A stretch of 64,000 nt of DNA from Trochalopteron elliotii (taxonomy: Eukaryota > Chordata > Aves > Passeriformes > Leiothrichidae). The stretch covers positions 1,628,359 to 1,692,358 of the forward strand of contig JANPWX010019815.1 of NCBI GenBank assembly GCA_024734555.1, in the 5' to 3' direction. The position numbers and the translations under genes are program-made. Below, in pieces: positions 50,701-62,457 of this stretch. The notes below the pieces were generated by a model. That model did no database searches. It saw only the letters and a list, made by a program, of their open reading frames with translations, and had not been told where the DNA came from. Within the stretch, counting starts at the first letter, position 1, and each line of letters starts with the position of its first letter.

Positions 50701-53492
50701 TTTTAGTCAGAAAGGGAGTAGTAAAGAAATACATGCACCCACAACACACACTGAAAAACTGATGATGATGGGCACGGAGAAGGCTGCAACTGCTTCACAG
50801 TTTTTTGCCTCAGCTTCAGTGGTAAACACTTTTTCCACATCTTTCAAGTCCCTCAGCATCAGGGCAGGGAATGGTGGAATGAAGTTCCTCCCATCATAGA
50901 TCGGGTTTAAGACCACCCAAGGAACCTGAACATACACAAATACATGGGACCTAATGACCCGCATCCCATGGTCCTGAGGGAACTTGCTAATGTAGTTATC
51001 AAGCCACTCTCAAGTATATTTGAGAAATCATGGCAGCCCATTGAAGTCCCTGGTGGCTGAAGAAAAGGGACTATTGCACCATTTTTGAAGAAGATAGGAT
51101 AATAAAAAGAACTGTGGCAAGTAGCAGTCAGTCAGCCTTAGACCTGCTGTTTTCAAAAATTACTTAAAGCTCAAGTCTTAATGTTCTTAAGGGACACCTG
51201 ATAACCTGAATGGAAGTGAAACAATTACTTCCTTGACAAAAAATATCAGAGAATGTACTTTCATTTGGAATTTAATTTCAGATATCTTTCACATTTTCTG
51301 TGGAAAAGTAAGGGTCATTCAGAATGGCATTACTTTGAAACTTTTCTGGAAATATGACTATATTTTGGACAAAGCAGAAAACAAATTCATGAAGGTAATG
51401 CAGTGGAGTGATTTGTCCATATTAAAAAGAAAAAGATTACTAAAAAAAAAGGTACTGATTCACCAAGTGGAGGACCAGAACCAGGGCACTGTTGCTCTCC
51501 ACTGAGAAATGGGAGATGCAATAGCTGAATTATGATTTGTCGTATCTTTCTGGCTGTGTAGCCTCTCACACCTCATTGTAATTGGAAGGGTGTATATAGT
51601 CCTGGCACAGTAATTAAAAAATACGTTGCACTCATCACCATCACTTATGTGCCATTGTTATGATGGCTGTTTTGTGCTCTACAGAGATACAGTTGTAATT
51701 AGTTCCCTTGGTTTAGCACTGAAGTTGTGGTTGTGATTACAGTTGTGTAAGCTTTCCCAGTCCAAGTTTTCTTTCGTTGTATTTTCAGTTGTAGTTGTAT
51801 TGCTTGAATTACCTGAGAGCGGATATCTTGTGTTACGAATGTTCTTCCTCTTTCAGGTTACTTTGTACAGAGCAACCTCCTCTGTCAAAAGTTAAGGAGT
51901 ATGTGTGCAGTATGGAATTAAACTCAGTGAACTTGCTTACAAAATGGGGTGTGACAGAGTCAGGAACAGGAGCTACAGTGCCTGAATCCAAGTTCAAATT
52001 TAAGGCTTGAGGGCACGCATTCTGATTTTGTCTAAGACCAGTGATTCATATGAGGAATCTAAAAGCAGAAAATGTAAAAGCTGGCATATGTCTGTATTCT
52101 GAGCTGGTATTCCAGTTTCCTGCACGTCTGCATGCAATGGCACAGGCGTTCATTTTAAAGACCAGACAGATAGATTTCTGCCTCTCTCTGGGGAGGGGAT
52201 GCTGCTCCATCTGAGCAGAATGACCCGTCTGGACCTTGGCATGTTTGAATATATTTTTTTAATTTCTCCACTGAGAAGAGGATTAGCTCCTACAGTTTGA
52301 ACACTAAAGAGAACGTAATTACCATGAACAACTGAATGCTTAAACTTAAAATACCAGTTTTTAAGTCTTGTATAATCACTGGTTCTTTTTAATACAAGAC
52401 TGTTACACAGTGTTAATGGATTTTATAGTCTTAACATCTATTACACAGTGCTGCAGTGGTACACATCAGTGGTGTCCTATTCAATTGGATTCCTGCCAGT
52501 CCATAGGCCTGTTGCCATTGCTTCCCATAGAAACAAAACATAACAGTATAAATATGAATAGGGGAGGACATGATTACAGAAGTGACTCACATTAACTTAC
52601 ATCTTTAAAAAGGGAAATTTTGGAACATGTGGAGGTTCTCTTAAAACAATCTGATGCCAAACATGCAATTTCAGTGAAGTCAAACGTGTAAAACTTCTTG
52701 TACAGAAGAAGGTGTCTTCAAGTCTACTTCACGTGATTATTCAGAAGTGATTGGAACAAAATAAAATACAGTAAAACAAAATAAAATTACGAATCATTCC
52801 CAGAAGAATCTATTCCGTTTACTGTAGAAAACTAATGTAAAATCCTTTCTTCTCAGTGTATGGAATATATCTTATCTGGCTTGATCATATTTTTAAATAT
52901 AAATTAGGTCAACATGAGAAATGATTCAGGCAAAAAGAACAAGCTTTTCCTATTCGTTAGAAGCACGCAATTATGTGTTGGAAGTGTATAAAGTCTTATC
53001 ACATTCTAAGCTGCAGAAAAGGAAAGTGTAGTTAATAGAGAGGAAAGAATTCTGAAGTAGATTTTTTTTAAAAGGTTTTAGCCTAGTTCCACAAATCTTG
53101 AGAGTCTCTTGTGAAAATTGTGTTTCTCAAGCTTTTATGGATTATAGAAATGGCCACCCTGGGAACAGAGAATAGTTCCCTTTGCCTTAAAGTAATTCAG
53201 TGTTCAAATTACGAATTATGCTAAAGCCTGTCAGTCTTCTCAGCCATTAAAACTCTAATATTAACTTCAAGTAATGTTAAATACACACGATTTTGCCAGG
53301 CATTCCCTCCAAAAGATGTTTCTGAAGGACATACCAGCTGAAGTTTATGCACAGTAGGATCCATAAACACCTTTCCAATCAGAGTTAGGTGAATTTCACC
53401 TACTTTTTAAATTAGCCAAACAAGAAGTGAAAGAAGAAAATCACTACTGAAGAGGCACCTTTTATATTGGGCTTTTTCCATGCATTTTGCAG
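47729..53492 (+). other. Intron (5.8 kb) with a broken CR1
   Basis: Contains the + strand CR1 copy at 49,925-51,125. The rest is AT-rich with no exon or RNA gene that I can support. Confidence 0.8.
49925..51125 (+). mobile_element. CR1 LINE ORF2 fragment, degenerate
   Basis: About 1.2 kb whose translation in shifting frames follows CR1 ORF2: the endonuclease end (RLPNQ..VDE, CWKSN, RRFLECIEDNFLT, GGSLDCSDHALLEL), then the linker to reverse transcriptase (AWVDKDLLVKLK, NKGFYRFLVRKG). The 105-codon frame at 50,445-50,762 is one intact stretch of it. Frameshifts and stops separate the parts, and both ends are cut. Sense orientation to ADAMTS19. It is not functional. Confidence 0.85.
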
Positions 53493-53650
53493 CTCTTAGG
53501 GATGCTGGAAAACAGTCAATCAATAGTGATTGGAAGATAGAGCATTCTGGAACATTCAATATTGCTGGGACCACAGTCCATTATGTTCGGAGAGGCCTCT
53601 GGGAGAAAATATCAGCCAAAGGTCCCACAACATCACCTTTACATCTACTG
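53493..53650 (+). CDS. ADAMTS19: ADAMTS19 exon, spacer
   Basis: 158 bp between tgcattttgcag and gtatga. [32 protein letters not shown] and [13 protein letters not shown] are typical of the ADAMTS17/19 spacer. Phase 1 to phase 0. Confidence 0.94.
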
Positions 53651-54345
53651 GTATGACAACTCATTTTTTTCACTTGATTCCTATGATATAGCATAGTAAC
53701 TAATATTTTTTTCAGACTCCTCAAGAGAATGAGATCTGTGTAAGATATACCTGCTTTTGTGTTCATATATGTATCTACAAAAGTGGTAAGGGGGTGGGGG
53801 AGGAAAGAGAGGTCTGTCAGCCTGCTTGTAAAAAAATGCATTTAATCAAGAGCAATTTTTATGTTGTTGGGGCAGGATTGAAGATCTCAGCATTTATGAC
53901 AAATGCCATAAAAAGCTGATATGCCAGGTAAGGAGATTCAAATTATTTCAGGTGGTTTTAATCCTGGCTGACCATAGCACAACGTCATCATTTCAGAATT
54001 GCAATCACCAAGTTCTCCATGAAAAAGTCGACTTTTGATGCATTTCAGTGTAGGAGAGGAAAAGTTAATAGCCATCATAAAGAAAGAGAGATGATTGGGA
54101 AGTACTTCACAATTCAAATCCTTTAAATTAAAGGAATTTTCTTAATAAAGCAAAATATTTTTTCCCATTGGCTTGATTTGGATAGTCTAATTAATTTCTT
54201 CTAGCAAATCTATTAGAAGGGCTGAAAGGCAGTGGAGCATCTAGTCATTCTGTTGTGTTTTTCAAGATGATGTACTTGCAGTTTGGAGCTTGTCTTCCAT
54301 AGTGTCTGTGTATGTAGGAAGGTTTTCCTTCTTTGTATCTTGCAG
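53651..54345 (+). other. Intron (695 bp)
   Basis: Unique AT-rich sequence, nothing recognised. Confidence 0.8.
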
Positions 54346-54499
54346 GTGCTACTCTTCCATGACCAGAGCTATGGTTTACACTATGAATACACAATCCCAC
54401 TGGATCCTCTCCCTGAAAATCAGAGCTCTAAAGTACCAGAGCCCCTTTTCATGTGGACTCATTCTACGTGGGAAGACTGTGATGCTGTATGTGGAGGAG
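54346..54499 (+). CDS. ADAMTS19: ADAMTS19 exon, end of spacer and start of TSP1-2
   Basis: 154 bp between tatcttgcag and gtaaaa. It ends the spacer (LLFHDQSYGLHYEYTIPLD), passes a short linker with the sequon NQS, and opens TSP1-2 at FMWTHSTWEDCDAVCGGG. CDAVCGGG has Val where O-fucosylation needs Ser or Thr, so this repeat is probably not O-fucosylated. Confidence 0.93.
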
Positions 54500-57236
54500 G
54501 TAAAATAAAAGAAAAATTGACAAACACACACACACATATATCAAAAATGAATACGTGTATACAATATGCATGTATATACTCAGTGCAAATGTGTGTATGC
54601 AATATGCACCTATATGTATAAACACTGTATGTTTCTACACAATTATGATTCTGATGGTCAGTGTTGTATATTTAATACTAATGCCATTGTGGTTTGTGTG
54701 TTTCCATACAATGTAAACATAGGTCAGTCTCATGCTTTCTGATTGCATTTAAAATACTGTGATAGCTCTAGGAAAAAGTCATACTAAATATAAAAAAGTA
54801 GAAGAAGATGGTAATAAAAGAGCAAAATTTAGACTAACAAGCAAATTCAGGACACAGTTTCCAAGAAGATATACAAGTGTAAGAGCTAGAACAAGAATAG
54901 AAATTGCATTCCACTCTGTATTTGGAACTACTAAAGATAAATGATCTGTAAGAGACATTTCAAACCACAGAAATGCTGAATCCCAGTCTCAGATCAAATA
55001 AATACAGTTGGTAACATGAGTTGAGGATGATCCAGAAACATATGGAACAAATATTACAACAGCAGATATTAGTATGTTGATGTGATATTTTTCCTATGTT
55101 TATTAACCGTAAAAAATGTGATTTTGGAAGAACAATTCTGAAAACAAATATTGGAACATGAACAGTATTGATGTAACAAGAGTCTTTCAAACTGTTTTCT
55201 GTAAGATGTTACTTAAAATGATAATTACACTTAAAAAAACACTTCGGAGAACTTTTTTTTTTTTTCTAATAAATGCAGTGTACAGTTATCTGTTCATACC
55301 TTTTGCAATTAGTCAGCGTGTGAACACTGTATTGATTTTTCTCTTTCGTTCTGACAACCTTGACAGTCATGGTTGCTCTGATCAACAGTTCTGAAAACTG
55401 CCCTGCACCTTGTGATTAAATAGAAAAACCTGGAAATGCTTTCCTTTCTCATGACATCAGCGTAAGGAACACAGTGTTCTAGCTGCTCTGACTGTGTGAA
55501 CAATCCTGGTGTCATGAAAGATTGCTGTAGTTTCCATAAACATGCTTTTTGTGGTTTGGTAAGAAAGCTTCTTCCCTAGAAGGTATTTTGTTCATGGTGC
55601 TAGTAGCATCCAGCATCCTCTGATTCTTAATAGTGCATCCCTGTTTACTTGTGAATTCACAATTTTTACAGTTTCCTGATGCATTTTTAGAACAATTTTA
55701 ATGCTACTGCAATCTGTCATTATTGCCCCAGATATTTCTAAATATTTCTATCATTGGCAGAAATCTTAAAATGCAGTATGTTAGTAATTTATTCTATATT
55801 AATGCTTAAATAAATATTTAAATGTTTTACTCTAATGTTTATAATTTTTTCTCTTGTAACTGGCCTTCATTTTATGTTATTGTCTAAAATAGCTGAGTTA
55901 TTACGAAGTTCCCTAGAAGGTGAATATTCTGCAATAGTACTGAAAGATTTTTCTCACTTTAGACAAAACTATTTTCACTTTTCTTTTACTTTCTGACCTA
56001 AATATCAAGCAGTTACGAAATTAAAATGCTGAAGCTTTTACCCTAAGTATTTGTGATTAAAATTTAACATCAATACTTTGATTAATCTGAATAATAAATA
56101 ATATAAAAATTATCAATAGTTCTGCTTAAATGCTCAAAGCATGTGTCAAGATAACACTGTTGATGAATCTGTGTGGTTTTGTGTATTTTTTTATATGTAA
56201 CTGGTCTGTGACCTCCTATGTTGCAGAAAAGCTTTCTTTGCGTGAGAGAGAATATGGATACATAGATGTATATATAATTGCAGAAGGAATTGTCAAACAT
56301 TTCAGATGCTGTGATATGACAGATTAGTTGCATGTGCTCTCACATACACAAGTGCTGTGTAAAATGTCAGCATGGTCATGCACATAATGTGCATTTATAA
56401 CTTAACTGCTCCATGCACAGGCTCATTTTTGACCTCTGGTGAATGCTCATGCTTAAGCTTGCCTTGCCCATGCATGTAGCCCCTTTGCCAGACAAAGTAA
56501 AAGTAATTATAAGAACAAATGGTTATGAGCCTGTTTTCTTCTAACTGAAATCCTGAATTCAAGGATTGCTAGTTTTCTAAAATTTAGGCTACAGGCTTAT
56601 TGCAAGTTATTGCTTGTGGTTGGTGTTACATCAGATTCTAATTTCTGATGGTTGCATGTTCAAGAGACACCAGGCTCCAGGCCATGCATCAGGACAAGGA
56701 TTCTTTACAGAGCATACACTGGATCTCTGCAGCAGTACCCAGCTTCCTAAATGGTTTTCTGACCCTGCAGATCAGGTCATCTGGCCTCTAGTTCATGGGA
56801 AATAGTGCAGGCTTCCTACTGGAGGACGCATATGCGGATTCCCTGAGTGCCAGCTACAATTTGTCATTTCTTTCCTCATTTTATGTAGTAATTAACAACC
56901 CTCCTTCTCTTTGTAGTTTTCTGCAAGCTTTGCTCAGTGCTGGGGTTTCAGTGGTTGAGAAGGAAAAATATTCCAGTAAGAGTAAGGGTTTGGCCTATAA
57001 CTAGTTGCAGGAGTAAAGGAGAAAAACTCGTGGTGATGGCGTGCAAAGACTAGGTTAGAAAATCACAATGTCCATTACAAACTGTAGGATTTATTTCAGG
57101 CTCTCTGCTAGCTTTGAATTCCTTACACTGGTTTTGCAGTTCTTTTAGCCAAAGTCTGTATGAAATAGCTGTATCTGTGTCTTTAATAATTTGTATATTC
57201 TTGGTTTCCTCACAAGCCTGCTTCTTTTTTTACTAG
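54500..57236 (+). other. Intron (2.7 kb)
   Basis: Starts with a CA/TA-rich patch (54,519-54,545). Otherwise no element recognised. Confidence 0.78.
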
Positions 57237-57372
57237 GTGAAAGGAAGACAACAGTGTCTTGCACAAAGATTTTGAACAAGAATATCAGTCTTGTGGACAA
57301 CAAAAAGTGCAAATATTTAACAAAACCTGAACCACAGATCCGCAAGTGCAATGAACAGCCCTGCCAGACAAG
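57237..57372 (+). CDS. ADAMTS19: ADAMTS19 exon, TSP1-2
   Basis: 136 bp between tttttactag and gtaata. ERKTTVSCTKI, KNISL (N-glycosylation sequon), KKCKYLTKPEPQIRKCNEQP and CQT give the remaining cysteines of TSP1-2. Phase 1 to phase 2. Confidence 0.93.
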
Positions 57373-59640
57373 GTAATAGTGATTTGGTTAAATTAAAAAA
57401 TAATATCTAGATGTAAAAACCTTGCAGTGGACTGCTTCTGGCAATGAATGGGCAGTAAATACATTCATCCAAAATGTTATAATGCAAAATGTAGGGAAGA
57501 CAGAAATGCTGGAAATTGTTTCTCCTGAGTCTTAATGAAAGAGACTCCTTAAGCACCATGCCTAAATCAATTCTTATTCAATAAAGCAGTTAATTCCTTT
57601 CCTCAGAAAGCATTCTCACCGATCTGCTCTACAATACTGAAATTTAAATGCTGTTTATATAAAGACATATATGTGATTTAATCCAATGGTCTTAATTAAT
57701 GATATGCTTTAATGTTTTGTTTTTTTAAACAAGGCTTCATGTCTTTAAAGCTCTTGATAAACTCTGGGTACACTAAATAGTAAATAAATAAATAAACCCC
57801 TGTTAATCAGTCTTTCTACATTTGTGCACCTTCAAGTATAGGGAGCCTGCCCCTCTCTCCTCTCTTTCCTCTCACCCCGTGAGAGGAAAGTCTTTGTATG
57901 TGGATCAGTAAATAGGCTGAACTAGATTTTGGTAGTTGAACACTGCAAGAAGGGCAGGAGGCAGCTCCACGTGCAGCCCCTGCCAAGCAAAGCACACCCA
58001 TCACCTGCTGGTGTCCCTGCAGCTGAACTGGCAGCCTGCTCCTTGCACTGGCTTGCCAGGCCCATTTCACAGTGGTGCCACCTGGCAGCTAAGAACTATG
58101 ACTTGAGGAGGTCTTCAGGAATTGCCTGTACTTGTTTAAAGCAACTTAAAGCAAGTCCACACCTTTCAAGGGAGGAAAGCTAGCAAGAGCTGGCTAGCAT
58201 CCCCAGGAGTAAGCAGTGAGATTAGTCAGCTGCAGTCATCTGGAGGACAGGTAGATGGCATTTTTAAACAAAATAATGCAAAATAAATTAAATGCAAATA
58301 CTGTTGAAGAAAGTACGTAAAGTGGACTAGAAGACATAGCTTTCTTGGAAAGGATGAAGTATTGAAATTGAGAAAATATGAAGTATGATATATTTTAAGT
58401 AAGACAAAACCACTGACATTTGATCGTCCCCAAACTAGGGCATTACCCATTGGAAGGATTATTAATACTTCATTATATGCATATTTGAGAAGTCCTTTAT
58501 TTTATTTTATTAGCATCACTGTTCACTTAATGGGTAGAAATGGAATAATCTTTTTCTGAGGCATTGTCTACCATAAATTTTCAATGGTCTGTGTTTTTTT
58601 CTAGCTTACTAAGTGAAAATTTTAAAACTTTGCTAATTGATGCTCAGGGATGCTGTACTGAGACGTGTGGAAAGATTTAATGATCCAATTTTTGATACAC
58701 TGTTTGCAATCATTGCAAATTATTATTAGCTTTCAACAGAAATGTTACTAAAGCATACATTTGCATAAGTACTTTTTTGCTATTGGCATATAAAGAAATA
58801 TCTTGAAGTCTATTTAATTATCTTGACAGGTATGATTTTATATATGGATAGATAACAAAACAACCCTTAGTTAAATGTTTTATTTTCTTGCTACAAATGC
58901 ATGACAGAAGGCTGAAACAAATTTATTCAATCTCAGTTTCCTAAAAACTCTATTTGCAAACTAAGTCTCCTTGAAAATACTTGTGTACTGCATCAGGGGC
59001 AGAACTGTTTGAGTTTTTAAGGGCACATGGCCATAATCTGGATCTACAGAACATCTGGGGAAAATTATGTTCTAGAATGATTGCTCTCCAGGTATGTGTG
59101 CTCTGCCAAACTGCATCAGCCTTCCTTGCTGTTGTGATTTAAACCATGCACCCAGTTAGGCCTTACTGTGAAGAACATGAAGAATTGTGGGCTTTGTGCT
59201 TTTTCCAGGGCAATGAGTCTTTCACACTTGGGTGATTCTTGAAACAGAGTATTTTTAAGGAGTGCTGGATTTTACATGCTTGGCATACACTTGACATAGA
59301 TACACAGAGAATAACAGGCAGGCTGATCAGGGATCTGTCTTCTTTGAAGTATATGTATATTTTGGAATTTTTCTAATTGGGATGATAATTAGAGGAAAGT
59401 ACTTTGTAAACATGGAGGTAGTGGACTGGGGAAGGAATTTATATGTACATTAATATCATATGTAATGTAATATATGTTAGATTAATAAATACTCCATTAG
59501 CAAAATTACTGTAAAAGGAGGCTGAAAATACGGAAGTGTGTCTTGGGTGTATACACTGATGAGCAAGAGAATGGTAAAGACGTGATGGTATTTTTCCCTT
59601 CCTGACTTTGTATTACTATATTGCCTGTGTTTCTTTGCAG
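57373..59640 (+). other. Intron (2.3 kb)
   Basis: Contains an AAAT run (57,778-57,796), a perfect hairpin at 57,864-57,890 and a moderately GC-rich patch to about 58,240. No element recognised. Confidence 0.78.
57864..57890. repeat. Perfect 12 bp inverted repeat with 3-base loop
   Basis: Arms ctttcctctcac and gtgagaggaaag pair fully around ccc. Mixed base composition makes chance less likely than for the AT hairpins, but there is no T run or other sign of a terminator or RNA gene. Confidence 0.6.
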
Positions 59641-59845
59641 ATGGATGATGACAGAATGGACACCATGTTCAAGGACATGTGGAAAAGGAACCCAGAACAG
59701 ACAAGTAGCCTGCACACAGCAACTCAGAAATGGGACCCTGATCAGAGCTAGGGAGAGGGATTGTGTGGGGCCAAAGCCTGCTTCTGCCCAGCGCTGTGAA
59801 GGCCAAGACTGCATGACTGTGTGGGAGGCAGGAGTCTGGTCCGAG
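59641..59845 (+). CDS. ADAMTS19: ADAMTS19 exon, TSP1-3 and start of TSP1-4
   Basis: 205 bp between tttctttgcag and gtgctt. TSP1-3: WMMTEWTPCSRTCGKG, VACTQQ, GTLIRARERDCVGPKPASAQ, CEGQDC. Then TSP1-4 opens with WEAGVWSE. CSRTCGKG fits O-fucosylation, and NGT is a sequon. The donor GAG|GTGCTT is weak, but it gives WSE|CSVKCG with the next exon, which is canonical TSP1 spacing. Without it the frame runs on to a stop near 59,914. Confidence 0.92.
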
Positions 59846-61753
59846 GTGCTTCTGCATTTATTTATGCAAATAATCCATAGTCATTATTTGTGCCTTAGTA
59901 TTTTTTGGAAATAAGGTGTTTTTCTGCATCAAGTGGCACAGCTCAGCCTAATGATTTTCATGGTCCTCATGTTATGTTTTGACCAAGTGTTCAGGGGCTA
60001 GGAAACCAGCTGTGTGGAACGACTGCATTTTACCTAGTTAATGATCAACAGTCTCTTCTGGCCAGTTCTCAAGCACCAATCAGGTATTTCCTGTCTGTAG
60101 TAGTGGGTAACTAGGGACAAATAGAATTAAGACACCACTTATCAGCTGCAAGATCTTGGGTTCAGAGTGGGAACATCTGGGATGTACTTTTGTACCAAGG
60201 GATGTTGATCAGCAGATTAGTGATGTCATCCTGCTTCATAGAGGCTTTGTGGGGAGCCTCTGGCAAAGAAAGACATTTTCTTCCCTTCCTCTTTCTTCTC
60301 TGCTCTTTTTCAAAAGCAACAGCAGTAGTCAAATGGGCTTGTAAACAACACAATTTCACTTATGTTGCATCCTGAAGGATTGCTGTAAAATGTAATTATT
60401 GTTCAAAAAGCTTTATTAGTTTAACATCTTTAAATGTGCTTGTCCATTTGGCTTTCTTCATCTTTGATTTCTTCTAAAATTAACTGACTGTGTAGGAAGA
60501 AGAGTGTTGTTCTCACTGCCATCTGGATGAGATAAAAGGGTTATTGGAACTTTAAAAGAGTAAAGGCAATTCTGATTGCTTCCCATACTAGAAGTTGTGC
60601 TATGGATCCCTCCATGATCAAAATACAAATAGCAGCTTTCAAATGTGGGGGCAGTCCCTTCTTTGCATTGCTCTACTCAGCAGAACTCCTTGATCCCCAA
60701 GCAAGAAAGAACTAACAAATAGGGAATGTTTTCAAAGATGAAAAGCAGGTGCCAGGGTGGAGATAGGAGATGTAAATACCAGCAGTTTCTGGTACACAGT
60801 TTTATGATGCGAGGGCTGGTTGTGAGAAGAAAGGCATCCATTTACAGAGGTGAGAAAAAGAAGTACACTGATTGTTTAGTCAGTTTGTTTCACTTCAGAG
60901 ATGAGAAATGAGAGAGTGTGTTTTTGTTGGAAGCAATAAATACTTTTTGAAGAGCGAGGTATTTCCTGTGGCCATTCCTACTATCACCATTATGTAGGAA
61001 GCTAGCCACTACTGCTTCCTGCAGTTATAATCAGCTCGGCAGAGGAAAGTTTTGAACTCAAGTAGTGGGATGATCAAAAGCAGTGATAATGTTTTGAGAA
61101 GGAAATGGCATCATTTTTGGCTGTGTAAGTGGGAATGGTGGAAAAACCCCATAGATTAGGACCTTCTAAGCAACATGAAAAGAGCTTTCACATTCTGTCT
61201 ATATAGTGACTATGAATTTTCAAGTTCAGTCTGGATTCTTACGTGGTTTTGGAATATTTACGTTTCCATTCTACATTTTTTTTCCTCCTCCCAGAAAAGG
61301 CTGCTGGACATTAACAGAGCTTTTGTGAAGTTTCTTTGTATCTTTTTCCTATGAATGTTATTTTGATTTTCTTTCATTGTATTTCCTTTCATTTGAAGAA
61401 GAAAGATTGCCTAATATTTTAAGTATAATATTTTGCATTCATTTAATCATAAACTTTCAGATATTTTCTTATTCAAAAGCCTATTTTTTCTTCAAGCAAG
61501 TAAGTTTTTATCTAATTTTAGCTAAAAATGAATCAATTATCGTTCTGTCCCATATGGATTTTTCTTTAGTTTTTCTTTTTAATAAATCTAGTTGATGTAA
61601 TTGAAGTTGATGTTGATGTAATTGAAGTTTGAAAGTTAGGAGATTACTGAAGCTGTGAAATATTTAAGCTGGTCTGACAGAAGTCAAATAGAAGGGGATG
61701 AAATGGGGTAAGTGAATTTTGTAGAAATCTGAAAAACAATTTTTTTCCAACAG
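59846..61753 (+). other. Intron (1.9 kb)
   Basis: Contains a two-copy 21 bp tandem repeat (gttgatgtaattgaagttgat) at 61,591-61,630. No other element recognised. Confidence 0.78.
61591..61630. repeat. Two-copy 21 bp tandem repeat
   Basis: gttgatgtaattgaagtt occurs at 61,591 and again at 61,612. Local duplication about 120 bp before an exon. Confidence 0.7.
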
Positions 61754-61906
61754 TGCTCTGTAAAGTGTGGTAAGGGAGTACGGCATCGGACTGTGAGATG
61801 CACCAATCCACGCAAGAAATGTGTTTTGTCCACAAGACCTAAAGAGGCAGAGGACTGTGAGGACTATTCCAAATGCTATGTCTGGAGAATGGGAGACTGG
61901 TCTAAG
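61754..61906 (+). CDS. ADAMTS19: ADAMTS19 exon, TSP1-4 and start of TSP1-5
   Basis: 153 bp (51 codons, phase 0 to 0) between ttttccaacag and gtgagt. CSVKCGKGVRHRTVRCTNP, KKCVLSTRP, AEDCEDYSKC finish TSP1-4. YVWRMGDWSK opens TSP1-5. CSVKCGKG has Lys at the Ser/Thr position, so O-fucosylation is not expected. The strong donor is followed 91 bp later by an ERV. Confidence 0.94.
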
Positions 61907-61997
61907 GTGAGTAATCCGTGATATTAGTGCCCTGCAGCACCATACATTTTGCAAGTTGAGTTTTTAATAAGAATTACTCTTATCAAAATTGGACAGA

Positions 61998-62436
61998 TGT
62001 CCCAGTTGAGGGAACAACAAGGCTTCTTGCAGTGGTTCTCTCCCATGGGGGCTGCTTACCGGCTAAAGCAGCTCCCCAGACCAACCCGAACAGTTTGTGG
62101 GTCCCCCAGTTCTGCTGGCTGAGCGTGGTTAAGGCTGGAAGAACGGAGCGGGCTCTGGCTTGGGTTGGAAGGTGTTTATTCAGTGGTGCTCCATGTGCCA
62201 GGACAGCACTTGCCAGAACTCCAGACTTTGGGCCCCTGTGCTCTTTAACCAGGTCGCACCTGGGCGGAGCACACTCTGGGCCAATGGGGGAAGGTAAGGG
62301 GTGGGTCCAGGACAGGGTGATACCAGGTGTTATCAGGGGTGTAGGGGTGGGGGTATTTTGGAAGGAGCAAACCAAGTACAGACAGGTAAACAAAATACAG
62401 ATACAAATTTGAAAACCTCATTCACGCACCGCAACA
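61998..62436 (-). repeat. 3' LTR of ERV copy 2
   Basis: 439 bp, TG to CA ends, nearly the same length as the copy 1 LTRs. It shares gcagctccccagacc, gtttattcagtg (AATAAA on the - strand at 62,180-62,175), tatcaggggt and caagtacagac with copy 1, but has diverged far more than the two LTRs of copy 1 have from each other. The left end at 61,998 is set by length and the TG, and could be off by some bases. The target duplication cannot be checked. Confidence 0.8.
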
Positions 62437-62457
62437 TCTCCCCCTTTTCTTTTTCTT
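62437..62457 (-). other. Polypurine tract of ERV copy 2
   Basis: On the - strand AAGAAAAAG, then aaaagggggaga, directly before the TG of the LTR. Confidence 0.75.

Larger units (their letters stand above)
11027..61906 (+). other. ADAMTS19: ADAMTS19 gene body, partial (14 internal coding exons)
   Basis: Secreted zinc metalloprotease of the extracellular matrix, ADAMTS family. Fourteen exons with AG/GT borders join without a frame break into 645 codons plus a split first codon. Domain order is catalytic end with HExxHxxGxxHD and the Met-turn, disintegrin-like, TSP1-1, Cys-rich, spacer, TSP1-2, -3, -4 and the start of TSP1-5. The spacer words [15 protein letters not shown] and ARRIKVVEEKPAHSYL, with five TSP1 repeats, fit the ADAMTS17/ADAMTS19 pair. 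The wording ([34 protein letters not shown]) is closest to ADAMTS19 as I remember it; ADAMTS17 is the main alternative. By human numbering these would be about exons 8-21 of 23 (from memory). Known for the family: human ADAMTS19 loss causes heart-valve disease. The gene is Z-linked in chicken, as I recall. The start, promoter and last exons lie outside the window. Confidence 0.87.

Noticed and set aside
11027..61906. Assignment of the gene to ADAMTS16 or ADAMTS18
   Set aside because: Those two have a different zinc-site wording (a HESGHNFGMIHD type) and a different spacer; this gene has HEMGH with GINHD and the ADAMTS17/19 spacer words.
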